Positions 25,166-37,000 of a DNA stretch of 64,000 bases are shown here, piece by piece. Below the pieces are notes generated by a model. That model was given only the letters and a program-made list of their open reading frames with translations, ran no database searches and was not told the origin of the DNA. Within the stretch, counting starts at the first letter, position 1, and every line of letters starts with the position of its first letter. The stretch is from Pararge aegeria (taxonomy: Eukaryota; Arthropoda; Insecta; Lepidoptera; Nymphalidae): assembly GCF_905163445.1 (NCBI RefSeq), contig NC_053181.1, positions 7,130,001 to 7,194,000 of the forward strand, given 5' to 3'. A program made the position numbers and the translations under genes.

Positions 25166-27987
25166 AATTATTCTTAAATAGAAAAATAGATTAAAATGTT
25201 ACACACAATCCGAAAAAGAAGTCAACGGCATTTATTTGATCGTCCGATGCGGTCGATCTACTCAATAGTTACAGTTCGTAGTTTTTCACTTTATTAATTT
25301 ATTGAAATTGCTTTGCATTGGAAACGTGATTTAACATACAATCAACAAACTTCGGCACAGCGTCTTCGCTGCCGAAGACCGGTAGATATAGAGATAACTA
25401 TGTCGACCGTTTTCTCTTCCTAAGTATATATATGAGATAAGGAACAGTACGTAGAATTTTTGGTCCCTATTTTTTAATGTCACCCTAATGTGGGTTAAAT
25501 CCACGGTAATAAGGCTAATCCTAACCAAAACAAATTACCGAACGACACTCATCTAGAGGTCCGAACCTTACAGGATGTCGTCGAACCCTGGGGCTCAACT
25601 CGTGGAAAAATTCGAGCTTACTCCACGGTCTGGTGAAACCATTACAACCCTTAGATATTGTGGTTACCAACAACAGATAAACAGAAACAATAGCTCGATT
25701 AGCTTTAAGGTACCTTTGGCCCGTTGACGAATAACCGCCTGCGTAGCATTGGAACCGATTCAATGTGAAAGTGTTACAACTTTCTATATCAGCCTGGACA
25801 GTTGTGGCTAATCCGAGATATGCGATCACAATCGGCACTTAATCGAGTTCAACGCACGAACGCATCAAGTTTTAGGCTTTGAACAGCTGTTTTATCGATG
25901 AACAGCACGATAATTTTTCCGCTCGGAATATATTAGGTAGTCTTAAACGCAAAAGTAAAACATTGGATATGAAAACCTTACCTAGTAAAGTAAGTAATTA
26001 GTACTCCGTAACGCACGATCGGGATTTTTGGGAACAAAGTTTAGAGAAAGTGAAACGAGCAAACATGTAAATCAAAATAAAATTCCATAATAAACAGTAC
26101 CTATTCATAGGGCAACATCTGACTGAATTACCTACTTAGATTAAACTACCTTATAAAATAGTTGCCGTTACTGGTCGCATACTAATTTCCCATTACGTAG
26201 AATCATATTTATATAAATATTATGCTTTAATATGAACTAAGATGCATTGATTATTTTCTCTTTGTAGAAACATGGAAAAAGGTTTGTTTCTTTCAGGATC
26301 TGAGACGTCATTGAAAAATAATTTCAATCTCTGAAGGAAGAATAAAATAACACTTGTAAAGTTGTTCAGACCTATAAAGAAAAATATCAGAAAAAGGGTA
26401 TCGTGCAGAAATGCAAACGTCACAGAAGTAAAAGATTTTAAATAATCCCTTGGGTTCTGACATTTAAAGGTGATCTCACTTGAAAAGAGCCAAACAAGTA
26501 TAGCTATTCCGCCGCATCTTTGCCACGTTTGTTTGTAAAACCATACTTATTAAAAAATTTGTCACATTGCACTGACAGGAATTAATAGAATAAACTGATT
26601 ACTCTCTATCTCTTTTTCCTCCTTACGTTACATCATTCTTCTCTCACATGTAACATAGGTAACATAGGTAGGTTTGTTTCAAGACATTAATTTTACCAAT
26701 AATTTCACGTGTAAACCTTAAATTTTATAATGTTTTCTTTTGAAGATGATAACATTATATTGAAGGCTTACCCCTGAAATCTATCCCTACTAATAATATT
26801 ATGACCTCTTTTTTCTACGTTTGAACGCACTAATCTCTTGTTCTTCCAGTCAATTCTATTGGAAGGCTCTCTATGGAATACAAAGCCCTAAGGCGGTACA
26901 CTAGCGATGAAAATTGCAACTATAAAGATCTGACATTTTCCAAGTCATATCGATAAAAGTTAGCATTTAGGTTGATAATTAAAACAGTAAAATAAATTTT
27001 TCAGGATTTGTAAAAAAATCAAACACAAAGGTAGGTATCGGGGATATAAGTTTGTCTCTTAGAAGGCGCCTCAAAAAACAGTACCTATCCAAACGCCACG
27101 CTAGCAAATCATATATTTATTAATGTACCTATATACCTGCCCGTGAACACGTTTACAAAAGTAACTTACCTATGTACTTATCTATGATACAAAACCTTGA
27201 ATCTCAGAAAAATCAATGAGAATTACATCATTAACCAGAGCTCTGACGTAAAAATACAATGAATTCTTGACAGACGGCATATCTATTGCACATCAATCTT
27301 ATTATGCCACGCATGCTAAGTTCATTTAACTGATATATTCAATAATTACAATAAACCTAGCTTTTGCCAATACTTTTCCATAGAAATAAATGTTTTACGA
27401 AGAGAAAATATTCTATTTTATCTAAAATAATATCCGTCACATATTAGCACCTTTGAACTAAATGACAAAACCTACTATTTGATTTATTACGAATTGAGTA
27501 CATATTTGACCAATTCATTGTTTGCTTTGAATCGAACGAGCTTCATTTACTTGTCAATTGGAGACAAAGACTTCGTCTCATGCGACGTCTGTTAATGAAA
27601 AGCAGTTTTGGCTTGAGTACAATTGTAATTATAGACCATTAATTATTAGTAGATTGTTGTTTGTTTATTGGTTCATATTTTTAAGTTCTGCGTAGACCGC
27701 AAAGAATTACTAAAGTAAATTACCTACGGTTCTTTGTTAGTGTTAGTATAATGTACGATTACTAATAAATTCCACTGTAGGTAAATGTAATTCAATAATT
27801 TTTATTGTTAACTGTTGTTTGTGCCAATCATTACAAAAAGGTCAACGTGTGCAATTCATTGTTTCGTAATAGTTTTCGTGGTATTTTGAGTACTACTTAT
27901 TGACTATGTTTCTAAAGATTATGATTAATGATGATAGTCTGCTTTTCTTTTTAGACATAATATTAATCGTCAATTTTTTGTAATTTC
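25166..27987. other. Upstream/intronic stretch of the LRR gene
   Basis: No coding exon or repeat recognised. Because a splice acceptor sits at 27988-27989, at least the right part must be intron of the LRR gene, with its first exon(s) and promoter further left. I could not locate them. Open frames at 25331-25838 and 26220-26423 lack domains. Confidence 0.45.
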
Positions 27988-27989
27988 AG

Positions 27990-28002
27990 AGTTCGCGACG
28001 AC
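27990..28002 (+). other. 5' UTR part of the LRR gene's coding exon
   Basis: The pyrimidine-rich 'ttttttgtaatttcag' ending at 27989 is a strong splice acceptor. It leaves only 13 untranslated bases before the ATG at 28003, which indicates one or more upstream non-coding exons. Confidence 0.75.
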
Positions 28003-30579
28003 ATGGGGGCAAAGTCCCGGGAGTTAATACTGCTCCTGGCAGTGTGTGCGCTTGCATTCTGCGAGTCCGTCAACAAAACTGTGAAGAAAGAAAGCAAGGA
28101 CTCTGACAACTTCAACATCCAATACGATGATGATTATGACACAGACGATCAAGAAGTCCTTTTCAATGAAGACAAGCCATGTCCCAGAGATTGTTTATGC
28201 GCTGTCTCACAAGGATACCGCATGGCTAAATGCAATCGACTAGAGCTTAATACACAGAAGTTTGGTGACGACATAACAGACCTAGTAATTGAAAACTCCG
28301 AAATTCCCGTCCAACTAGATGACTTTATTTTCAAAAAGCTAGGTCTTGACAAAGTTGCAACTATTAAGATTGTAAACAGTACTATCACCTCTGTCGGATC
28401 AAATGCCTTCCACGGCCTTCATGAACTTTACGCTGTGAACTTGTCTAACAACAAACTAAAAAATTTACATCCAGAAACATTCGCTAGCAACAAAAAATTA
28501 CTTCTGTTAACTCTTTCAAACAACCCACTGAAATTCCCTGCACCTGGATCACAACAATACTTCCTCAATGCTTCATCGGTACAAGAACTTGATATTTCAT
28601 ATTGTAATATGCAATACATCGCTGCCAATACCATCAAAAATATGCCCGGCCTAATGTATTTGAATTTAGCCGGAAACAATTTATCTGAGATGGAAGCTGA
28701 TACGTTTAAAACTCTTCTTGATTTAGAAGAAATAGACTTAAGCGACAACCACATCAAAACTTTACCTGATGACATTTTCTCAGAAAATACTGAGCTTGCT
28801 ACGCTACATATTCAAAGAAATCCCATTGATACCGTATACGGACTTCAAATTTCAGACCTTCTTACTTTGAATGCAGGACAAACAAACATCAAATTCGTTG
28901 GACCGTCTATGTTTAATGGAATGACTTATGTAGCTAATCTTAATCTGAGCGGTAATAGTATTGAGAAAATTCATAACCAGGCCTTCCACAAATTGGTTGA
29001 ACTAAACTACTTAGACTTATCATACAATGATTTAGACTTTATTTCAAGCGCTCTTATTAAGGAAAATATTGAATTGGATATCTTCAAAATCTCTAACAAC
29101 CCAAGACTGAAGCATTTACCTGAGGAAGGATTCAATTGCTCCGCTGAACAGTTTAACATTTATTTGTTTGATGCCTCCAACTGCGGACTTGAAGAAATTT
29201 ACGATGATTCTCTCAAAACTTTTACAGCCTTATCACAAATTAACTTATCTGGAAACCGACTTAAATCCATAAATAAACACGTATTTTCAAGAAGTCCTAA
29301 ACTAATCGAAATCAATTTGTCATATAATATGTTAACAACATTAGAAGCTCAAGTTTTTGCGAATAACAAAGATCTTGGAAAATTGTACCTGCAAGGAAAT
29401 CCGTTGACAGTTTTGTCTGCTGAAGTGTTTGTAAACACGCCCCTACTCTCCTTGTTAGATATGAGTCATGGAGATTTAACAGCTCTATGGACAGTAGAAA
29501 AGAACCAACCAGCTTCACTCCTTAATAATCTTAGTTTCCTTAACGTTTCGCATAACCGGATTACAGAAATAAAGCAAACAGAATTAGATACCCTTAACAA
29601 ACTACGATCACTCGATATTAGCAATAATCCATTGACATGCAGCCGCGAGTTTGAAAATCTTATTACATGGTTAAGTAAGCGCAAAGTATCATCTAACGTC
29701 AACTCTGCACTAATTGCAAACCTTGGTAAAGATGCGAAGGAGGACGAGAGCGCGTATAGTTGGGAACTCCTTTCGCAGAAAATATGCGGTACTGCTGTGA
29801 GGCATCCGATTGAACCGCTTCCACCTGTATCTGACGAGGAAATATGGGAAAGAATCGACAAAGACGCAGAAGGCAACTTCGATTTGAAGGATACGCTTGA
29901 TGACGGTAAAATAGCTGACGATACAAAGATTACCAAGGAGAATGGAAATAATAAAGATTATGATGATGAGACAGCTGATGACCTCGATGACGCCGATGAC
30001 GAAGATGATGATGAGGAAGAAGACAAAGATGAGTCGGGCGAAGAATATGATGAAAACGATGATAACGTAGATCTCAAAGTCAAACTTATCGAAAAACCAT
30101 CAAAGAATTCTTTGGATCCCAAACCGACAGCAACTACGCCAAAGGAAAAGGTCAAGATTAACATCAAGCTATTAGAAAACGATCACATGTACGATGATCT
30201 CGAGCCCGAAGTGTATGTGCAAGCACAGGAGGCGGGTGCTGAGCACGGCCACTACGATTACCTGTGGCCCATGTTGATTGCTATCTTGGGAGCACTTTTA
30301 CTTCTAATTATTATCGCTAAAGTTATGATGGTAGTATGCAGTAGGAGGAACAAGCAAGTGAGATACAACAGTGCCATAATAGCTGCCATGAGCCAGTCCG
30401 GTCGCACAAAGAAGGACTGTGGACTAGTGTACCAACAGCTTTCGGAGGACTTGACGAGTCCTGCCACACCCAAACTTAACCGCTACGCGCCTCTGCATAC
30501 CGTCACCGTGAAGGCATCTAACATGTCTTACGAAAGCAGCCCCTTCCACCACAGCAACATCGTGCCGGAGGCGGTGTGA
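28003..30579 (+). CDS. Leucine-rich-repeat single-pass membrane protein, Windpipe-like (tentative)
   Basis: An 858-residue cell-surface protein in one coding exon. A signal peptide occupies residues 1-20 ('LILLLAVCALAFC'). After an acidic patch (40-57) comes a cysteine-rich LRR N-cap (Cys60, 64, 66, 77), then roughly 16 leucine-rich repeats to about residue 545 with LxxLxLxxN cores such as 'LEEIDLSDNHI' and 'LNYLDLSYNDL'. A C-cap has Cys546 and Cys595. Residues 653-690 are almost all Asp/Glu and contain Ser678-Gly679. One membrane segment spans about 754-778, followed by an 80-residue tail with a YQQL sorting-type motif at 810-813. No Ig domain is present, so it is not a Kekkon; no TIR domain, so it is not a Toll receptor. 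LRR ectodomain, acidic SG stretch and short tail fit insect Windpipe, a chondroitin sulfate proteoglycan, but repeat number and length differ and orthology is not proven. It converges on ADHFE1. Confidence 0.93.
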   Translation: MGAKSRELILLLAVCALAFCESVNKTVKKESKDSDNFNIQYDDDYDTDDQEVLFNEDKPCPRDCLCAVSQGYRMAKCNRLELNTQKFGDDITDLVIENSEIPVQLDDFIFKKLGLDKVATIKIVNSTITSVGSNAFHGLHELYAVNLSNNKLKNLHPETFASNKKLLLLTLSNNPLKFPAPGSQQYFLNASSVQELDISYCNMQYIAANTIKNMPGLMYLNLAGNNLSEMEADTFKTLLDLEEIDLSDNHIKTLPDDIFSENTELATLHIQRNPIDTVYGLQISDLLTLNAGQTNIKFVGPSMFNGMTYVANLNLSGNSIEKIHNQAFHKLVELNYLDLSYNDLDFISSALIKENIELDIFKISNNPRLKHLPEEGFNCSAEQFNIYLFDASNCGLEEIYDDSLKTFTALSQINLSGNRLKSINKHVFSRSPKLIEINLSYNMLTTLEAQVFANNKDLGKLYLQGNPLTVLSAEVFVNTPLLSLLDMSHGDLTALWTVEKNQPASLLNNLSFLNVSHNRITEIKQTELDTLNKLRSLDISNNPLTCSREFENLITWLSKRKVSSNVNSALIANLGKDAKEDESAYSWELLSQKICGTAVRHPIEPLPPVSDEEIWERIDKDAEGNFDLKDTLDDGKIADDTKITKENGNNKDYDDETADDLDDADDEDDDEEEDKDESGEEYDENDDNVDLKVKLIEKPSKNSLDPKPTATTPKEKVKINIKLLENDHMYDDLEPEVYVQAQEAGAEHGHYDYLWPMLIAILGALLLLIIIAKVMMVVCSRRNKQVRYNSAIIAAMSQSGRTKKDCGLVYQQLSEDLTSPATPKLNRYAPLHTVTVKASNMSYESSPFHHSNIVPEAV

Positions 30580-30613
30580 GTTATGCAGTAAAAATTAATA
30601 TCATTGTAAACTC

Positions 30614-30619
30614 AATAAA
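30614..30619 (+). terminator. Polyadenylation signal of the LRR gene
   Basis: AATAAA 35 bases after the stop codon. Further plus-strand AATAAA hexamers at 30901-30906 and 30948-30953 could give longer 3' ends. Confidence 0.55.
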
Positions 30620-30931
30620 ATTAACAACTGCGTTAACGTTTATAGAAGCAGTAAGTGATAGATATAAGCGCTAGTCAATGCTACCTACATATCGTAACAA
30701 ATTGAGCATGAAGTGCCTTGCTATTCGCAAACAATTACCGAACAATGACGCGTCCCATTCCTTTAAACCTAGCGCTTGTTTTATGATTATAGAGAAGAAA
30801 GTAACAAATGGAAGTCAAATTACAACAAATTAATGTAAGATATACATAATTATATATTATACAAATTAGTTGGTAGGTTTTATTTTATGTACTTAAAATT
30901 AATAAAATTAAACGATAAATTGTTATATTAT

Positions 30932-30937
30932 TTTATT
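30932..30937 (-). terminator. Polyadenylation signal of ADHFE1
   Basis: TTTATT on the plus strand gives AATAAA on the minus strand, 73 bases past the ADHFE1 stop. A second lies at 30879-30884. They interleave with the plus-strand signals of the convergent LRR gene. Confidence 0.55.
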
Positions 30938-31010
30938 GATAACATTGAATAAATTGGTAATAATAACAATATGTATATATTTAATCTTAATTCATATAAT
31001 CACATTATTA

Positions 31011-31094
31011 TTAGTATATAGTCAACGAGTCTTCTAATAGTTTCGATAAATCTTCCTCAGATTGTGGTACTGGCGTTAATTTTAACAGACGATG
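31011..31094 (-). CDS. ADHFE1: ADHFE1 coding exon 8 with stop
   Basis: Encodes the last 27 residues, 'HRLLKLTPVPQSEEDLSK' to 'SLTIY', and the TAA at 31013-31011. Acceptor TTACAG. It is too short for ORF detection but fits family C-termini closely. Confidence 0.94.
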   Translation of the reverse strand, partial: HRLLKLTPVPQSEEDLSKLLEDSLTIY

Positions 31095-34000
31095 CTGTAA
31101 AAATTAAAATAAATATAAGACAATACATAAAACTTTGCAATAATAACTTATTTCTGTTATAAAAACAGCTATAAAATTATCCGTTAAAGTACAACATAAC
31201 CTTAAACAAGCCTTTACTAAGTTTTAAATATCCTGATGAACTTCAGTCGACCTTCTATGGAAATATTAACATACAAAGGTGCATATTAATGACACACTGA
31301 GGTGAACCAGTGTAAAAATGTTATAAAAAGTAAGATTTTTACTAACATTTACCTCAGTTTCAGCAGAAAAATTTTGGAGATCAACCTTGGTGCAAAGGCT
31401 CTACTTTGTAAAGAGGAGCGCTAAAGTTTTTAGAGTTGTTATTTTTTCCAAGGCTTTTTGTTCTATTTTCTTAAGCGGTGTATGGTTTGGTTCTTACAAC
31501 TTAATTCATGATTTACAATACAATAAGAATATATAATACAATTAACAGCCGTGATAGCCCAGTGGGTAGGAGCTCGACTTCACTTTCGGGGGGCCGAATT
31601 CGAATCCCAGCACGCACCTCTAACTTTTCTAAGTTATGTGCGTTTTAAGTAATTAAAATATAACTCGCTTCAACGGTGAAGGAAAACATCGTGAGGCCTG
31701 CATGCCTGAGAGTTCTCCATAATGTTCTCAAAGGTGTGTGGAGGCCACCAATCCACACCGGGCAGGCGTGGTGGGCCACGGCATTAACCCCTTTTTACTG
31801 CGGGGAGGAGACCCGTGCCTTGTAGTGGGCCGGTAATTGGTTGATATGATGATAATAATATAATAATACATAAAGCAATTGACGAAATCGCGATCAAGTC
31901 ATAAAGATTTTGTCGTTGGGTTGGAGTTATGCAAAAATGTTCCAATCAACAATAACTCCAATTGGGTCCCAAGACCGCTAAATACATTTTGCTAAGCACC
32001 TCTTTTTGAAGATCTGGAACTCAAAGTGAGACAATGACTTAAAAGATAGAGAGCGGAGAAATAATGCAGTGAGAAAGAAGATAAGGTAGTCAATTAATCT
32101 TAATTTCACATAATCTATAAGAAAATTAAACACACCTGGGGCAATGCTCCTTTTACCAAGCTAGGTATGTCTTCAGCTGAGTACCCCAAAGCAGCTAATC
32201 CATTGTCAATATCCAAAAGATCCATATACTTCAAAATGACTTCTGCTAGTACGTTCCCAGCGTCGTTTCGTTTCTTCGCAGAGACATCTTCGCCGAGGAG
32301 TTCAGCTGCTTCGAGGTGCTTCTCGGGATCGCTGTTCGCCGTAAAGCGGAATACTGCAGGAGCAGTTATTGATACTGCTAGTCCGTGGGGTATTATCGGT
32401 TCGGAGCTAAAAATAATACATCATTGTACCACTAAATGATATGATATTAATTATTAATTAGTACGAAAGTTTGTGCAATGTAACAGCATCTACAGCTTCC
32501 CCTGACAATGTATTTTAGACCACACGACACTGGTTTTTACAAAGAATACTTTTACTAATAATCTTCTGAGCTATATAACAGAAACTTGTAACTTGTGTCA
32601 ACCTGTGGATATTTTAAATCCGAAAGGACAAAGCTGTTGGCCACAACAGCCATTTCGTCACACCTCAACAACACTAGATGGCGCCACAAGAATCTACATC
32701 GCGCTATCGAAGTTTTCGCAAATGAGAACCAAATAAGTATATAACTACCAAAAATGAATAGTCGGATCTCAATTCCTGAACGCGACACCAGCTCCGAGGA
32801 AGATCTTCCTATGATCACTAAAGCTCGCGTAAACTGTCCTATTTTTAAACAGTAACAGAGATATTTGGTAATACATAATCGGGCGACGAGTGCCATAGCC
32901 TAATAATGATTCTGGAATAAAGATAGGCTCATATGGGAAAGATCCAGAGCAAAATTCTGTAGTAAGTCTATGTATTTAAATGGCTGAACTTGGATTAATG
33001 GAAAGTTAGTTTTTATTGCGACTGCCCTATATTATAAATGCTAGTAATATCATTCGTTTGCACGCAGCATCTTAAGGTAAAAATAGTTTGGAAGGCAAAC
33101 TGTAGTTTGCACGCAGATAGTAAGCAGGTGGAGCTAAATAAAATGAACAAGCAGCTCGTTAAAATTTCAGGAAAGTGCATGGTTTGAGATTAGGTAACGA
33201 AACATAAGAAAAAGTGTGCCCTTACCCGTAGTCCTCCGGTACATATCCCTTCACGTTCCCAGCGATGGGGTACGCTAGGCCATGGCAAAGGTGCACGCCC
33301 GCATTTCCTATGCCCACACCTGCCATAGTTGCCGCGAGATGCATGCTAGACCGAGCTTCTATATCGTCAGGGTTGTGCACGGAACGGGAAAAGTATTTGC
33401 GGAGAGACTGTAATAAATTGTAGACAGTTCATCGTGTGGGTAATAGAATGTCTTACAAACGTTTTTGTTATGTACGACGACGTACGACTAGAAAAATTTC
33501 TGAGTGAGTCCTGAGGTTTATATCAAGGGGATTTCGTCGAATTCAAGCGCCTGCGACGAAGGCAACATTATCCTTGCTTTGTATACTGTACTGATCACAC
33601 GTTACGAAACAATATAATCAAGGCTAGCTAAATTATGGTTCGGAAAACGCTTGCCGGGAACACACAAAAATCTATACTCTATTGTTTGCGTGACACGTGT
33701 TCGGGCGAGTTAAAAGGTAGTTTTAGAAGTATTAGGGCTTCTTGTGACAGAGCTCCTCCGGGGCAGTACTATTGCTATGCTCATATCTTCCGCTAAGCCG
33801 CATTGTTGCAATGCCGGTCTAAAGGGCGTGGTTGCCGGTGTTATTACAGGCAAATGAGTTGAGAGATAGTGTATTATAGCAATACACAACGTGTAAATGT
33901 AAACCTTAATAATACTTTTTACACAGAATTTAGAGGTACCTACAATTTGTACCGTCTTAGAGACTTATCTATGAAACCGAAAACCTTATAGTTTTTGATT

Positions 34001-37000
34001 AAACTGTCATAGTTTTTAATGATACAGCCCTAACATCACATGCAAAATTAATATCATGTGACTCCTGTCACTTAGAAACGCGTTGTGTAGCGTAGATATT
34101 ATGCGCGGATCGGTCTGTTATCTTCAATACGGTTGTCATAAGTAAAGACTTAGAATGTTTTGAATTAGTTTGTATGGAACAAATAAATATGCTTCTTTTG
34201 ATTGAATATTTTTACAGGGCGATTTCTTATAAAAAAATACTTATGCATCATTCAAAATTATTTCGTAATTGGGTTACACGTATTATAAACTACTATAAAG
34301 CGATATAGTCAACCAATCCGCACTTGGCCAACGTGGTGGACTACGGTTTTACCCCGTCGTCACTGTGGGAGGAGACCCGTGCCCTGTAGTGGACCGGTAC
34401 TGGGTTGATATGATGATAAAGCAATTTGCCCACTTGCCTCTATTATGATCACTTAACAGGTTTTTGCCACTTTGTGTCTCCAACTGATTGACGCGACTGC
34501 AGCATTGTAATACGGGTGTCCAAGGAAATTATCTTAGTATTAATAAAAACACTGTATCCCTGTTACCAGAGACACTCTTATGTCACATGTGACGAGTAAT
34601 AATTTCGGTGACTAAACAAAAGTGCCATCCCAAACTCGTGGCTATTAAGGCAAACTACAACCACGTTAGTAACCGGTCACTTTCTTGGCTTGGCGAACAA
34701 TGTACTATTTCATACCTGCAAACAAAATCGAGCCCAAACATCTGATATCGGATTGCTCCCTTGATAGACTGGTCTTAGCGCCGGATTCTCCGGAGCTGGC
34801 CCTCGTTCCGTATACGGAATTGCCGTAAAACTCTCGAGGGCGTGACAGAATACGTCGAACCCGGAAAATATAGCGACATTTCGGGGAACTGTGAGCGTAT
34901 GTAGGGGGTCGATTAAAGCCAAAATGGGGCGCAATGCTGAGTGGGATATACCGGTCTTCGCGCTGATTTCTTCGAAGTCGAATATACTCATTCCTGTGGT
35001 TTCACTGCCTGTGCCACTTGTTGTAGGAACTGAAACAATATAACCACAATATTAACCCAATACCGGCCGACTACAGGGCACGGGTTTCCACCCAAAAACA
35101 CAATCCGAACAATTTAGGCCCAGTGCGAGTTGGTAGACTTCATACGCCTTTGAGAACATAATGGAGAACTCTCAGGCGTGCTGGTTTCCACACGATTTTT
35201 TTTTATTTCGTTGAAGCAAGTTATACATCTTCCAATTGGCTAAAACGCTCATAACTGAAAAAAGTAAGAGACATGATTTTAACTTTGATCCTTCCCAAAA
35301 TTGAGGCTATAGTCCTAAATATTAGGCTACCACCACTTTTTCATTGGCTGGAACGGAAATTTTAGGTCTAGTTATCGTGTTACTCTATAACTGGCACAAA
35401 AACAAACCCTTTGAGAAATCACTTGAAACAATAACATACTTGCAATTAAAGGCTTCAACGGAACTGTGACCGGTTTCCCTTTGCCCACCGGCTGGTTCAC
35501 GTAGTCCAGGAAGTCGGCATTCGGATCGCAATAGTAAAGGTTCGCCGCCTTGCATGTATCCATGACTGAGCCACCACCGATCGCTACGAAACCGTCAAAT
35601 TGGCCCTCCTTGACAAACTTGATAGCATCTTTGAAACTGGTGGTTTAACATAATTTATAAAATCATTTGTTTGACGTAGGTATAGACAGTAGTTCCATGG
35701 ATCGCTATGGATGAAACTGTTGGGGCCTTTTAAGAAAGCGAAGAGTCGTTCTACTTTTGCTAGCGGACTTTTCTATAGATACTTCTTCTTTATTTTTTTT
35801 ATAAATTCGCTATCTACATGAACGAGAGGAACCGAATAATTTGAACTGTTCCGTGGACCTAACTACCTCGTTGTGCTAACACAACAAAAACAAGTGGTTG
35901 GCATCGACTTTGGATCGCAAATTCGTGGGTTGCAAAAATTATAAGGTACAAAGTTCTGTTAAGAAATTTTCTTCTGTGCATCTCCTGGCCTCAGAGAGCA
36001 CTTTAAACTAAAGTGGAATTTGTAAATCTTTTCTAAAAGACCGACGTCCAGCAAAGGATGTCCTCCGGTTCGTGTTATGATGATGACTATAAGATAAATT
36101 ATGCTGCGGTACCTATATATTATAATAAGGAGAAGAACACTGGTTTTGAACTCCTTCTTAAACAGCATAAAAACCTTAAGGAATTTAACTTTAATTAATA
36201 AAATCTGTTTACTACTTTGGACTATGGACCGTGGAACTCGACTCGGCAGTCAATCGACTTTATCTTAACATCACGAAGATACATTATCAGCCTGCCGATT
36301 TGAATGGATATTGAAATAGAAAATTATAAGCGGTTATTTTTATCACTTATGAATGTTTATCTATATACTTACTTTTAAACCGAATTCGCAGAAGCACATT
36401 ATGTTTTTATTCAATTTGTCTAGCTTTCACAAAAATTACATTATTAAGAATTAAGTAACACATTATTGCACGTAAAACATTTCCTGTCCTATTCTTGTTG
36501 ATACCAACACAGGAAATGTGAGGCATGTAAAGGCGGCCTATTACAGTATGGCATCTCTGAAAGGCAGCCTTTGTTAAGAGGACCAGCAGTATGTGAGCAG
36601 GATAGTACAACAAATTAGCTCGTTTTTACTATGTGGAAAATCTATTGCCCATCTTGGAAACAAAACCCACTCATATGCCGTCACGGGAAGCGATGTGGCG
36701 CTCTCTTATTAATTTTATGAATAACACTACAACCTCTATTTCTTATTTATTTTACTCAATATAAACTGTCAATATAACTGTAATTTTTTTACATATGCCT
36801 AAAACATAAGTTACATAAGTGTGTCGTTAAAATACAGTTACCTTGAATCTGTGGGTTCTACTTTGACCCTGTCATATACTTTGTAATTAACTCCATTTCT
36901 CGTCAGAGAGTCCAGTACAGCTTTCATTGGCTTTAGCGACACAACATTGGGATCAGTCATCACACAGACATTCTTCGTACCAAGATTGACCAGGTCTTGT

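Noticed and set aside
29466..29936. Minus-strand 156-residue open frame inside the LRR gene
   Set aside because: It is a shadow of the well-supported plus-strand coding exon; the same holds for the frames at 28149, 28428, 29312, 29958 and 30258.
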